Shown here in pieces: positions 1 through 9,400 of a stretch of 64,000 bases of DNA. A model generated the notes under the pieces. It ran no database searches, had not been told where the DNA came from, and worked only from the letters and a program-made list of their open reading frames with translations. Source of the stretch: Phycisphaerae bacterium (GTDB lineage Bacteria; Planctomycetota; Phycisphaerae; Tepidisphaerales; Tepidisphaeraceae); the NCBI GenBank assembly GCA_025924315.1, contig JAICIO010000015.1:1-64000 (forward strand), given 5' to 3'. Each line of letters opens with the position of its first letter. Position 1 is the first letter of the stretch. Made by a program: the position numbers and the translations under genes.

Positions 1-63
1 AGGCTCCCGCCGAGCCGATCTCTCAATCACGCGAAGACGGCTCGGCGGGAGCCTCGCCCTCCC
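1..63. repeat. Palindromic intergenic element
   Basis: Positions 1-16 and 39-54 are perfect 16-base inverted arms around a 22-base loop; the left side may extend outside the window. Positions 48-63 (GGAGCCTCGCCCTCCC) recur exactly at 33753-33768. The element lies just beyond the stop of the minus-strand glycosyltransferase gene. No T-run follows on the minus strand, so a terminator role is not clear. Confidence 0.7.
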
Positions 64-70
64 GACGCGA

Positions 71-1888
71 TCAACGCCGGCTCTGCTTCCGTTGCACCAG
101 CAGCACGCCGTTCTTTTCGTTCACGAATGGCGGATATCCGAAAAGCGCCGTCTCCCCATTCGGCTTTGTCATCGGTTCATAATTGACGGACACCCAGTCC
201 CAGATCTCCTGACCGTAATCTCGTCCAAAGAAGCGCTTGCCGTATTCGATGTTGTCGACGTGCACGAGCGCGATCACGTCCGGCGGATGGGCCTTCAGAT
301 TTGCGACGATGTTGTCCTCGCCGTACATGATCAGGTTCGGCAGCGTGAACTGGTGATAGATGGTCGGATTCACGCGGCGCGTGAGGTAGTTCAGCAGAAA
401 ACCTTCCGGCATCGCCACGAGCGTTTGATTGGGTTGCGTGTGCTCGAGGAGAAACTCGGACGCGTCATTGAGCATTTTCCCACGGATATCCGCCAGGAAC
501 GCATCCCCGCCGGCGGAAACGACGTACTGCTTTTTCTTCAGATAGACGAAATCGACGAGGAAGTGTTGCCCGATGGCGACGAGGATCAGGGCGATCCAGA
601 TCGCACGCACGAACTCCGGCGATCCGCCGCGCGCCTTCACAATGCGGACGCTCCAGTACACAACCGCGTTGATCGTGAGCAGCGTCGCGAGAAGGGACAA
701 CGCGAAGCCGTAATGGACCGCGCGAACATTCCACAGGATTTTCCCGAGCAGCGCGCCGGCGAAGATCACCAGCATGAAGGGCAGCGCCAGCCGCGCGATC
801 GCCTCGCGATCGTGCCAACGTCGCACGATCAGCACGATCAGCGCGATTCCACCGCCGGCCATGAACAATTGCACCGGCCGGATGAAGTTCGGCCACTGGA
901 TCTTCATCCAAATGAACCAGAATCCGACGACAACCGCCAGCGCGGAAGAAATCGAGATGATCAAACGCGTGCGGCGCGCTGGCGGAAGCATCTGTGCGAT
1001 GGCTGCGATGACCGCTGCGATGACGCAATACACGCCTGCCCAAAGCAGCGTCGTTCCGATGTTGGCCGCCAGATGATCCGTGCCGTTGATCAACTTGAAG
1101 TATGGGTTATCGAGGAGCTCGCGATTGCCGAGCCATCGCCAGGAACCCTCCAGCGCGAGCACGACCTCATGCGTTGGAAGAAACGACCGCAACAGCACGA
1201 ATGCGATGATCGGCGGAACAATCGCGGCGATGAGGAACAAGACGCTCGTCAGCCATCGTCGTTTATGATCGGCGTCCGATCGGAGGACGACGATCATTCC
1301 TCCGATTGCGGCGAGCAGCGCCGCGAGAAACACTTCCGCCTTCGTCAGAAAGACCAGCCCGAGCAGCGCACCCGCCAGGATCGACCAACCCATGTTTCGT
1401 CGGCGCGAGAGCATCCACAGCGCGCCGATCATGCCGATGCTCAGCAGAATCCCATGCGTCAAGTCGTGCGAATACGGCGTGATCCAGTTGAAATTCGCGA
1501 CGTAGTTCAGCTGCCCGAACGTGAAGACGAACGGCATGAGCGCAAGTGCGATTGTCGCGGACCACCGATCGCCGATCTCCAGCAGCATGCGATAAAGCAA
1601 CGCCGTCATCCCCATCGCCAGCACGAGGTTCGTGATCGTCAGCGTCGACAAACTCACGCCGAAGATTTTGAAGACGAGCGCGTTGAAGTACGGCGAAAAC
1701 GGGCCATTGAAATACGTGAAATCGCGATAGAGGTGCTGCCCTTCGGTGATGCGCCAGGGCATGTAAATCTCGCGGCCGAAGTCGATCACGGGATCGGGCG
1801 CGCGGCCCCAGAACCAGAGCAGCATGACGAGATTCGCCACGAGCACCAGCGCAGGCCCGGCCCATTTTGCGTACGCGGGTTTAGTCAT
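71..1888 (-). CDS. GT-C-type membrane glycosyltransferase (GT39/PMT-like)
   Basis: A 605-residue polytopic membrane protein with about a dozen hydrophobic segments. The first periplasmic loop carries acidic residues in PDPVIDFGREIYMPW (D36, E40), the place where GT-C enzymes keep their catalytic aspartate. The family moves a sugar from a polyprenyl-phosphate donor to an acceptor outside the membrane; donor and acceptor here are unknown. About the last 140 residues form a soluble tail with NLIMYGEDNIVANLKAHPPD, nearly repeated in the upstream gene, so the two are tandem duplicates. The ATG overlaps the upstream stop by eight bases (ATGACTAA), which indicates translational coupling. The family call is inferred from topology and the loop motif. 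Confidence 0.75.
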   Translation of the reverse strand: MTKPAYAKWAGPALVLVANLVMLLWFWGRAPDPVIDFGREIYMPWRITEGQHLYRDFTYFNGPFSPYFNALVFKIFGVSLSTLTITNLVLAMGMTALLYRMLLEIGDRWSATIALALMPFVFTFGQLNYVANFNWITPYSHDLTHGILLSIGMIGALWMLSRRRNMGWSILAGALLGLVFLTKAEVFLAALLAAIGGMIVVLRSDADHKRRWLTSVLFLIAAIVPPIIAFVLLRSFLPTHEVVLALEGSWRWLGNRELLDNPYFKLINGTDHLAANIGTTLLWAGVYCVIAAVIAAIAQMLPPARRTRLIISISSALAVVVGFWFIWMKIQWPNFIRPVQLFMAGGGIALIVLIVRRWHDREAIARLALPFMLVIFAGALLGKILWNVRAVHYGFALSLLATLLTINAVVYWSVRIVKARGGSPEFVRAIWIALILVAIGQHFLVDFVYLKKKQYVVSAGGDAFLADIRGKMLNDASEFLLEHTQPNQTLVAMPEGFLLNYLTRRVNPTIYHQFTLPNLIMYGEDNIVANLKAHPPDVIALVHVDNIEYGKRFFGRDYGQEIWDWVSVNYEPMTKPNGETALFGYPPFVNEKNGVLLVQRKQSRR

Positions 1889-3704
1889 TCTTTTGCATCA
1901 GCAGGATGCCGAACCTTGGCTCGCCATTCGGGGATTCTTCGAACGGGCGCTGACCGATCAGATGCACCTCATGATAGTTCTGCTTTACCCAACGGGCGAT
2001 GTCGCGCCCGTAATCCTTGCCGAAGAACGGTGCGCCGTACTCGACGTTGCGAATGTGCACCAGCCCGATGTAATCCGGCGGACGCGCCTTCAGATTGGCG
2101 AGCATCTTGTCTTCGCCGTACATGATCAAGTTCGGCGGGGTGAACTGCGAATAGCGCGACGGGTTCACGCGCCGCGAAAGATAATTCGCGATCAGTCCCT
2201 CCGGCATCATCGTGAGCGTTTTTTCTTTCGGAATCGACTGCAGATCGTCCAGCAGCTGGTCGAGCGCCGCCCCACGACCATCCGCGAAGAAACTGTCGCT
2301 GCCCGTGCCGACCGGTACGAACATCGTCTGGCTGTTCTTCCAGGTGATCTGCGCGTGCACGATGAGCATCGCGACGAGCAGACCGATCGAAATGAATCGC
2401 AGCGGCAGCCCGACGATCCGCGGAAGCCAGCTCACCATTGCGACGACGAACACGACAAGTCCCGGCATGGCGAGGCCAAAACCGTAATGCAACAGCGAGA
2501 CGTTGAACGCCATCTTCGCGAGCATCAGCCCGCCGAAGAGAACGAGCAGAATGCGCAGCAGGATGGTCTGCCTGACACTGACGTCAGACGTGCATCGCCA
2601 GAGGTTTCGCGAGAACCAGACGAACGCGATGAGCAGCACAAACGGCAGCGGACGGAGAAACGTGTCCCAGTGAATCCAGGGCGACGCGCCGAGCACGATC
2701 GCGGCAAATCCGATGGCGGTGATGAACGAGCTCAACAACGCACGTTTGGGTTCGAGCGTGGCGATCCCCCACGCGATCAAGACGATGGCCGCATAAACAC
2801 ACATCCAAGTCAAAGTCGACAACAGATTCTGTCCCAGATGTTCCGTCCCGAGAAGGCTTCGGAAGTAGGGCAACTGCATCAATCGTGAATCACCGACCCA
2901 CGGCCATGATCCCGCCAGACCATGAAGAGCGGTGGTGGTCGTGGACGCATGCGCGAGCAGCGCGAAAGCGAGGATCACGGGAACCATTGCGGCGACGACA
3001 AAGCAGGCAATATTGATCGCCAGCTGACGCGACCGCGCGCGAATGACCCAATGTGCGACGCAAAACCCAATCAATGCGGTAATGCCAGCGGCGAGGAACA
3101 CCTCCGCCTTCGTCAGGAAAATGCATCCGAGGAGCAATCCCGCCAGCGCGCTCCACAATGGTTTGGGCGGCCGAATCAGGCAAGCGATCATCGCCAGCGA
3201 CATCACCAGTCCGTGCGTCAGTTCATGCGAGTAGGGCGTGATGAAATTGAAATTGGCGATGCCGGTTCGATGTGCGAGTGCGCAACAGATCAAGAACGCA
3301 CAAGATCCTGCGGTCGCCCCGACGTGATCGGAGGCGCGCAGTAGAAGCCGATAGAGCAGCACTGTCGCGAGGATCACGATCAGCAGATTCACTGTCGTGA
3401 TCGTCTGCAGGCTCGTGCCGAAGATCCTGAAGACGAGCGCGTTGACGTATGGCGAGAACGGTCCGTTGAAATACTCGATGTCGCGATAGAGCACGTCGCC
3501 GGAATTGATCCGCCACGGGATGTAAACCTCGCGTCCGAAATCGAGCACCGGATCCGGTCCGCGGTTCCAGATGATGAACGTCATCGCGAGGAAAACAAGC
3601 GCGACGATGATCGGGCCGAGATAGGAACCGCCAAGGCGCCAAGACGCCAAGGAAGGCGACGGCTCAACCTGCTTTCTTGGCCTCTTGGCGTCTTGGCGGT
3701 TCAT
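1881..3704 (-). CDS. GT-C-type membrane glycosyltransferase, tandem paralogue
   Basis: A 607-residue membrane protein homologous along its length to the downstream gene (shared YFNGPFSPY, PDPVLDFGRE, NLIMYGEDKMLANLKARPPD). It likely transfers a lipid-linked sugar; the substrate is unknown. The ATG at 3704 and about the first 27 codons lie inside an inverted repeat (3625-3702), so the charged N-terminus is element-derived and not shared with the paralogue, whose similarity begins near SYLGPI. An in-frame TTG at codon 19 is an alternative start. The ATG lies 6 bases after the stop of the preceding gene, with no clear Shine-Dalgarno sequence. An operon of the secreted TIM-barrel gene and both glycosyltransferases is likely. 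Confidence 0.75.
   Translation of the reverse strand: MNRQDAKRPRKQVEPSPSLASWRLGGSYLGPIIVALVFLAMTFIIWNRGPDPVLDFGREVYIPWRINSGDVLYRDIEYFNGPFSPYVNALVFRIFGTSLQTITTVNLLIVILATVLLYRLLLRASDHVGATAGSCAFLICCALAHRTGIANFNFITPYSHELTHGLVMSLAMIACLIRPPKPLWSALAGLLLGCIFLTKAEVFLAAGITALIGFCVAHWVIRARSRQLAINIACFVVAAMVPVILAFALLAHASTTTTALHGLAGSWPWVGDSRLMQLPYFRSLLGTEHLGQNLLSTLTWMCVYAAIVLIAWGIATLEPKRALLSSFITAIGFAAIVLGASPWIHWDTFLRPLPFVLLIAFVWFSRNLWRCTSDVSVRQTILLRILLVLFGGLMLAKMAFNVSLLHYGFGLAMPGLVVFVVAMVSWLPRIVGLPLRFISIGLLVAMLIVHAQITWKNSQTMFVPVGTGSDSFFADGRGAALDQLLDDLQSIPKEKTLTMMPEGLIANYLSRRVNPSRYSQFTPPNLIMYGEDKMLANLKARPPDYIGLVHIRNVEYGAPFFGKDYGRDIARWVKQNYHEVHLIGQRPFEESPNGEPRFGILLMQKND
3625..3702. repeat. Inverted repeat of CCAAGACGCC type, over a start codon
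   Basis: Arms 3625-3650 and 3677-3702 match at 24 of 26 bases and are built of repeated CCAAG-type words. The right arm ends on the ATG of the glycosyltransferase at 3704, so the element is translated as that protein's N-terminus. From memory, similar intergenic repeats are common in planctomycetes and other phyla; a genome-wide count would confirm this. Confidence 0.7.
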
Positions 3705-3710
3705 CGTCTT

Positions 3711-4763
3711 TTATGGAAGCGCCGGCGCATCGCCGAGCAGATAGGTGTGTTCGGCGTAGGCGTCGAAGTGCTCGCGCCACGCGCCCGATCGCACCGGCAC
3801 GTCGCGGTGCTCGAACGGCATGCGTAGTTTCACTTCGCCAAGCTCTTTCACGGTGAGCGTTGCGTCGGTTGGCTTTTGCGAGAGGTTGGTCGTGAGGATC
3901 ATCCAGCTTGCTCCGACCTTTCGCGCGCGGATTTGAATGTTGTCGTCGCTGGTCGTCGCGCTCATTTCCTTGCCGGGCGAGATGAGCCAGGGGACGAGCG
4001 ATTCGATGTCGGCGTTCAATTTTGAGATCGAATTCCACGTGATTGGCGCCTGTGGCCAGTAGGAGAAATACAGGATGCCGTTGGCGCGATGGACCAGAGC
4101 GCTGAACGCCATGAACCGCACTTCATGCGGAAGCGGCTGCGCCCATTTTCCGCCATCGGAATTGGGTCCGCCGAAGGTTTGTATGAAGACCAAATTCGGC
4201 CAGTTCTTGCCGTTCACCTCGCGCGTGTTCGAGACATAATCGCCGACGGCGCGCATTGGAAAGTCGCGGTTTTTCGTCACCGGGTACACGTCGCTGATCG
4301 TGAGATCCGACGAACCCTTGTACACCCGCGGGCCGTGCAGCGTGTCGTGAACGACCGCGATGGGATGATCCTTGTCCTTCGCTTTGAGATCGTCGTATTT
4401 CTTCTTCACGTCGGCGGGTGTTTCGTTGTGCTCTTCCGGTTCGTCTTCGAGATACCACGCGAGGAGCGATGGGCTGTCTTTGACCGCGAGAAAATCGTCC
4501 GTCGGCCGTGGGACGACGAACATGCCGTGCGCTTCGATGAGCGGCATGTCGTTGGCGGTGTAACCAACGCCGAGGATCGTGTTGATGTGATGCTCGTGAA
4601 GGTCCGCCATCACGTCGGTGTTCAGGTTGTAAACGAACACGCCGATCGGGAAGAACGGCTTGCCGTTGACGGCGCAGATGCCTTCGTCGTTGAACGAAAC
4701 TTTGTTCGCCGCGAAGACCGGGCTGGCCAGAAGAATCAGTGTAACGAAAAAGACTCGTCGCAT
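3711..4763 (-). CDS. Secreted TIM-barrel glycosidase-like protein
   Basis: A 350-residue protein. The chosen ATG at 4763 starts a classic signal peptide (MRRVFFVTLILLASPVFA). An upstream ATG at 4877 is rejected because the added residues are translated from the palindromic element 4767-4831. The mature part reads like a clan GH-A barrel: NGKPFFPIGVFVYN near the start, then a stretch ending WYLEDEPEE that resembles the acid/base strand, then a C-terminal beta-domain. Substrate is unknown and the catalytic assignment is inference. It is followed after 6 bases by a glycosyltransferase gene. Confidence 0.65.
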   Translation of the reverse strand: MRRVFFVTLILLASPVFAANKVSFNDEGICAVNGKPFFPIGVFVYNLNTDVMADLHEHHINTILGVGYTANDMPLIEAHGMFVVPRPTDDFLAVKDSPSLLAWYLEDEPEEHNETPADVKKKYDDLKAKDKDHPIAVVHDTLHGPRVYKGSSDLTISDVYPVTKNRDFPMRAVGDYVSNTREVNGKNWPNLVFIQTFGGPNSDGGKWAQPLPHEVRFMAFSALVHRANGILYFSYWPQAPITWNSISKLNADIESLVPWLISPGKEMSATTSDDNIQIRARKVGASWMILTTNLSQKPTDATLTVKELGEVKLRMPFEHRDVPVRSGAWREHFDAYAEHTYLLGDAPALP

Positions 4764-4766
4764 TTC

Positions 4767-4831
4767 GTAGCGCGGGCTACCAGCCCGTGCCTCCGTTCCA
4801 AAAAACTGCACGGGCTGGCAGCCCGTGCTAC
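4767..4831. repeat. GTAGCACGGGC-type double palindrome
   Basis: Arms 4767-4790 and 4808-4831 are inverted copies (22 of 24 bases), and each arm is itself palindromic (CGGGCT...AGCCCG). The outer GTAG of the right arm supplies the TAG stop of the MFS gene (4828-4830). Related copies lie at 61904-61970 and 40553-40576. Confidence 0.8.
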
Positions 4832-6099
4832 GATTGCGCGACAGGAACAATTTCAGCTGATCGAGCTGCGCTCGCACGAAGCAGCGCCGTCCAACTCGCG
4901 GTGCAGATCACGATCCCCGCGGCGGTCAGGAACGGGCCGCTGATGTGCCGGCGGTAGACGAACGCGGCGATGATCGGTCCGATCACGCGCGCGAGGCTTC
5001 CCAGGCCGTGATACAGCCCGAATGCCACACCTTGTTCCTTACGACCCGCGAACTTCGAGATCAGCGACGAAAGCGTCGGTTGTTGAAGGCTGCGGCCAGT
5101 CGCATTGCTTGCGGCGCCGAGCAAAAGCAGCAAAACGCTTCGCACGAGCGCGGTCGAGCTGACAACAAACATTCCGACCGCCACGAGCAGCGGGCCGATG
5201 ATCGCCAGCGGCCAGTCGCCGAGCGCCTTCGTCAATCGCCCGATCAATCCGCCTTGCACGAAAATGATGATCAATCCCGCGAATGCGAAATACCAGCCGA
5301 TCTGCCTTTGTTCCCAACTGAATGCGCGGATCAAAAAGATGCCGATCGTGCTCTCCATCATGACGAAGGCGGCCATCGTGCAGAATGAAATGAGCAACAG
5401 CTGGAGCAGCACCGGCTTCTTGAGAACGGGCTTGAAGACGCTTGGATGCAGCCACGCTTCCGCTTCGGTCGGGGCATGGGAGCGGCTTTCGGGCAATTTC
5501 AGAAATGTGATCGTCGCGGCCGTCAGGCTGAAGCAAGCCGCGATGAACGCCGGAAGGCTCACGCTGATCTGACCCATCACGCCACCGACGAACGGCCCGC
5601 CGGCGAAGCCTATTCCGAATGCCGCGCCCAGTACGCCCATGCCCTTCGCGCGATTTTCCGGGGTCGTTACATCGCTCACGTAGGCCTGTGCAGTCGAAAT
5701 GTTTCCGCCGGTAAACCCGTCGATCACGCGTGACAGGTAGACGAGGAACATCGTCATGCCCAAATTGTGCCAGTGATAGGCCGTTGCGGCGCCAAGCAGC
5801 GCATAACCGAAGGCGCTGCCGAGTTGTGAGATGACGAGCACCGGCTTCCGCCCGAAGCGGTCGCTGATCACGCCGAGAATCGGCGCCCCGATGAATTGGC
5901 AGATCGAGTAAACCGAAAACAGCAGCGTGACTTTGAGCGGATTCGCATCGGGATCGTGCACGTAAAACGGCAACAGCGGGATGATGATCCCGAAGCCGAA
6001 CAGATCCATGAACACGATCAGGAAGATGATCGCGAGCGAACCCTTCGGCGGTTCGAGCTCGGGCCTCGGCGATTCATATTCCAGCGGCTCATCGGTCAT
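4828..6099 (-). CDS. MFS transporter, TetA-like drug:H+ antiporter family
   Basis: A 423-residue, 12-helix major facilitator. The loop 2-3 motif A is visible as GVISDRFGRKPVL, and FMDLFGFGIIIPLLPFY in helix 1 is typical of the TCR/Tet-type exporters (DHA1). It probably exports a small molecule using the proton gradient; the substrate cannot be read from sequence, and drug resistance should not be assumed. The last residues (PVAQS) run into a palindromic element whose GTAG provides the stop codon. The gene is followed by the secreted TIM-barrel gene on the same strand, 64 bases apart. Confidence 0.85.
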   Translation of the reverse strand: MTDEPLEYESPRPELEPPKGSLAIIFLIVFMDLFGFGIIIPLLPFYVHDPDANPLKVTLLFSVYSICQFIGAPILGVISDRFGRKPVLVISQLGSAFGYALLGAATAYHWHNLGMTMFLVYLSRVIDGFTGGNISTAQAYVSDVTTPENRAKGMGVLGAAFGIGFAGGPFVGGVMGQISVSLPAFIAACFSLTAATITFLKLPESRSHAPTEAEAWLHPSVFKPVLKKPVLLQLLLISFCTMAAFVMMESTIGIFLIRAFSWEQRQIGWYFAFAGLIIIFVQGGLIGRLTKALGDWPLAIIGPLLVAVGMFVVSSTALVRSVLLLLLGAASNATGRSLQQPTLSSLISKFAGRKEQGVAFGLYHGLGSLARVIGPIIAAFVYRRHISGPFLTAAGIVICTASWTALLRASAARSAEIVPVAQS

Positions 6100-6133
6100 A
6101 GAATCGCGTTATAACGGACCGTGCGATGAAATG

Positions 6134-6172
6134 AAAAAGGACGGAGAACGCGGAAGCCGCGCTCCGTCCTTT
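6134..6172 (-). terminator. Rho-independent terminator after the small lipoprotein gene
   Basis: On the minus strand a stem of AAAGGACGGAGCGCGG type with a short loop is followed by a T-run (A5 at 6134-6138 on the plus strand). It lies 20 bases after the stop of the 38-residue lipoprotein gene and ahead of the MFS start. Confidence 0.8.
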
Positions 6173-6191
6173 GCTCTTTACTGCTGGCGCA

Positions 6192-6308
6192 TCAGCCGTG
6201 CGTATGCACGTCCACATCCGCGCCGTGCTTGTCGACATCGCCGGACGCATGACAGCCGATGGTCGTGGCGAGCAGCACAAGACCAAGCAGAGCACAAATC
6301 ACTTTCAC
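6192..6308 (-). CDS. Very small lipoprotein (38 residues)
   Basis: A GTG start at 6308 with a good ribosome-binding site (AAAGGAG, 7-8 bases before) opens a 38-residue protein: basic start, hydrophobic segment ICALLGLVLLATTIG, then a lipobox cysteine (TTIGC) and a short tail rich in Asp and His (GDVDKHGADVDVHTHG). It should be lipid-anchored at the cell surface or in the periplasm. The His/Asp tail could bind metal, but that is speculation. It is monocistronic, with its own terminator at 6134-6172. Confidence 0.75.
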   Translation of the reverse strand: MKVICALLGLVLLATTIGCHASGDVDKHGADVDVHTHG

Positions 6309-6390
6309 GCGGTTCTCCTTTGTTAGGACCGCGTGGAATGTAATGGGGGAAACACTGAAATGTCAGCGCGCGAAATGTGCTGGGAAGGCG

Positions 6391-6436
6391 CTTGCGGTTT
6401 CGCAGATAAAAACGCGTTGATCTGCGAAACCGCGAG
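6391..6436. repeat. GCGGTTTCGCAGAT palindrome, copy 1
   Basis: Perfect 14-base arms at 6394-6407 and 6420-6433, flanked by further imperfect pairing (CTTGCGG...CCGCGAG). The same arm sequence recurs exactly at 31694-31734. It lies between the anti-sigma fusion gene (stop at 6451) and the small lipoprotein gene. Confidence 0.8.
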
Positions 6437-6450
6437 CGAGTTCGATGCGC

Positions 6451-9400
6451 TTAAGCCGGAGCGGAAGTCGCCTGTTTCCGTCGTCGCACGATCTTCCAAC
6501 CCACCCAGATCAAAAGCACCCACGGCGCGACGAGACACAGGCCAATGATGATCAGCTGCAAACTCCAGAGAAGTCCGGAGACGCTCGTCGCCAGGCCATT
6601 CCGAATCGTCGCCCAAAGCCCGTGATCCGCGCCCACAATCTGTTCACCGCTCGTCAATGTGAGATCGATCGTCGCGCGGGCGAGCGGGCCATCCGGCGCC
6701 TGCATGTTCTTCGACGATTGAATCTCGCGCACTTTTCCTTGCGCGCGGATCGCGTCGATGATCGCGCCCGCCTTGGCAAGCGGAACTTCGATGCGGGCGC
6801 GGGCGGTGCTTTGGCCGGAAGCATCTTTTGACACACCCGAATCCGCGACGCGACCGCTCGCGGCTTCGACGGCGGCGGTGATCTGGTTCAGGCCTTGCTC
6901 GACGTCGGAGGTTTCGATCGTCACGCCTGTGCTTTGCCGCGGCGCAATGCGGTCGGCGTCGGTCAGCGAAATCTGCCAGTGCAGCTTGCTGTCCAGCGTG
7001 TTTTCGTTGTCGGTTGAGCGCGTGACGGTGCGGTTGATGATCTGGCCCTGGCCCGCGAGGATCTTCTCGAACTCCGCCTGCTGCTCGCGCTTCAGCTCGA
7101 CCGTCATCGTCGCGGAAACATTCTGCGGATCGACCTGGTTCATTTGCGATTCGATCACGCGGAGGTTGAGCGTGTGGGCGGAATCCAGAATCGCGCGATA
7201 GCTGGTCGGCACATCCGGCGTGGCGATGCTCATCGTCTCCGCCTCGCGCGCTGCCGCGACGGCGGTTGACACGATCTGCACACTGAAGCCGCGCTTGGTT
7301 GTCGTGACGTTGGCGGTGTCGGTGTTTTCCACGACGGTCATCTTCATCGCCTCGCCCTGCATGCGCACGTCCTGCAGCACGGCTTCGGCATCCGCCGATT
7401 TCGTTTCGAATTGGATCGTGCCAGTGGTCTGGTCCGGTTTGGCGCGGTTGAGATTGCTGCTGACCACGCGGCCGTTTGCTTTCTCAATGCGCGCCAGAAT
7501 CGCGTTGTACGACTTCTCGACGTCGTCGCTCGCGAGGTTCAGGTTCACCGTCTGCCGCGGGGCGACGTTCGCGAGGTTGTAGAGCGACACGTTCAGCCGT
7601 GTGTCGCCGCGCTCGACCTTAAGGCCATCTTTCACGACGACATCACTCGGCGATGTTTGCTTGCGCTCGATCTCCAGGCGGGCGACTTTGCCCAGTTGTT
7701 TCAGCCGATCGATCACAGACCCGGCTTGATCGGGCGCCACATCCGCGACGATTTTCGCGGCGAATTGGCCGGCTTCGAACTTCTTCAGCTCGCTCTCGAC
7801 GACGCGGCCCTTGGCGTCTTCGATCGCCTTCAGCGCGTTCGTCCGCGCCGTCTCAACATCCTCCGCCTCGACCCCCATCTGCACATCTTCCGTCTGCTTC
7901 ACTTCAGCGGTCTGCCGAATGTCGCGCTCGAAGAGCGAGAGGTTCAGCGTCGCCATCGCGACGAGGTTGTTGTAGTAGTTGATCTCGCCCTGCACCTGCT
8001 CGATCTTCTCCCGCCACGTGCCGAGCTCCTTCTCCGCGGCGAGCAGATCTTTAATCGCGCCTTTGCCGTTCTTGATGAGATCAAGCAAGCGCTCCTGCAT
8101 CGCCTGAGCCGCGCGCAGCTCGCTCTGCAGATCGTTGTATTGCTTGGTGACGTCGTCGGCGGTCAGGTTCTGCCGTTTCAGATCGCCGAGGCCGCGCAGC
8201 TTGAGCACGAGAGTGTCGAGATGATCCGGCGGAACGCGCAGCGTGATCGTGCCCTTCACCTTTCCATTCGGCAGCTTCTCCGAAGTCGTCGTGCCGATGA
8301 ACCCGCCTTCTTCGCGCACGATTTTCGAAACGGTGACGACGGCGTTGTCGAAGCTGTCGATCTCGAACTCCATCGTGCCGTTGCGGATGATTTTGCGATC
8401 GGAAGGCTGAGATGTTGCGGGCGGCGCGGGTGGCGTTGTTGGCGCAGGCGCCGGCGTCAGCGCCGGCGTTTCCGGAGCCGCGACAGCCGCGGGAAGCGCC
8501 TGTTTCGCGTCGACCGTGACTGTACCATTGACGGCGGCCGCGGATTCCTGCTTCTCTGTTCCCTCGACTGTCTTCGCCTGGCTTTGCTGGCCTTGCTGGC
8601 CCTGCTGTCCCTGGCCTTGAGTTTGTGAACCGAGCTGCAACGCCACTTCCTTCGGCTGTTCGCGAAGCTTGTCCTGCGCATCCGGCGCGCTCGTGCCCGA
8701 AACCGGTTTGAAATAGTTGTTCGCCTCCGCCGTGCGTCGCGTGTAAATCGAATCGCCTTGCTTTGAGACAAACGGGCTCTGAGTGAAGGCGACATGGCCG
8801 TCGCCATACAGGACGTTTTGCCCTTCGCGATCGCCAGCTGCTGGCATATTCGCCGACTGTCCACCCGCGCCTCTCCCGGCGTTCTGTTGCGGCGGGTTGG
8901 AAGGGCCGGCTTCCGACTGCGTAACGATTCCACGGAACTGCCGGCCGTTTGTCACATTCCCGTATGTGAAACGATTCGCCGGCTGGCGTTTTGAATTCAT
9001 GTCGCCGGCGACGGCGTAGTCGGAGGAGAGATTCTTGTTCATCTTCCTCGCATCGCCGTCATAGTCGTACGCAAAGTAGCCATAACTGCCTTTGTTCTCA
9101 TTCGCCGAAAGCTGCGTCGCGGCTCCGATTTGCCGTAGATCGCTCGCGGTTTTCCCGATTTGCGCGTCGGCCCAGAGCGTTGGGATCTCGCCGCGACTCA
9201 TCAGATCGGTGGCGACATAACCAAACCCGCCCATGACGATCACCGCCGCCGTAGCGAGCGCGGCTTTCCGTATCCCGGGATGAATCGTCGGGAATTTGAA
9301 CACTCGTCGACGATGTCGATCGGTTCGCAGACGCTGCACCAGTCGATCTTCGAATGAGCTCGACGGCGCGACACCCTTAAAGAGATCATTCAGTCGCCGA

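Noticed and set aside
92-2125. 677-codon plus-strand frame opposite the first glycosyltransferase
   Set aside because: It is antisense to two clear membrane-protein genes; composition is Arg/His/Asp-rich with no domain, as expected from GC-rich antisense frames.
7411-8628. 405-codon plus-strand frame opposite the anti-sigma fusion
   Set aside because: It is a shadow of the DUF4349-like coding region, with no start signal or motif.
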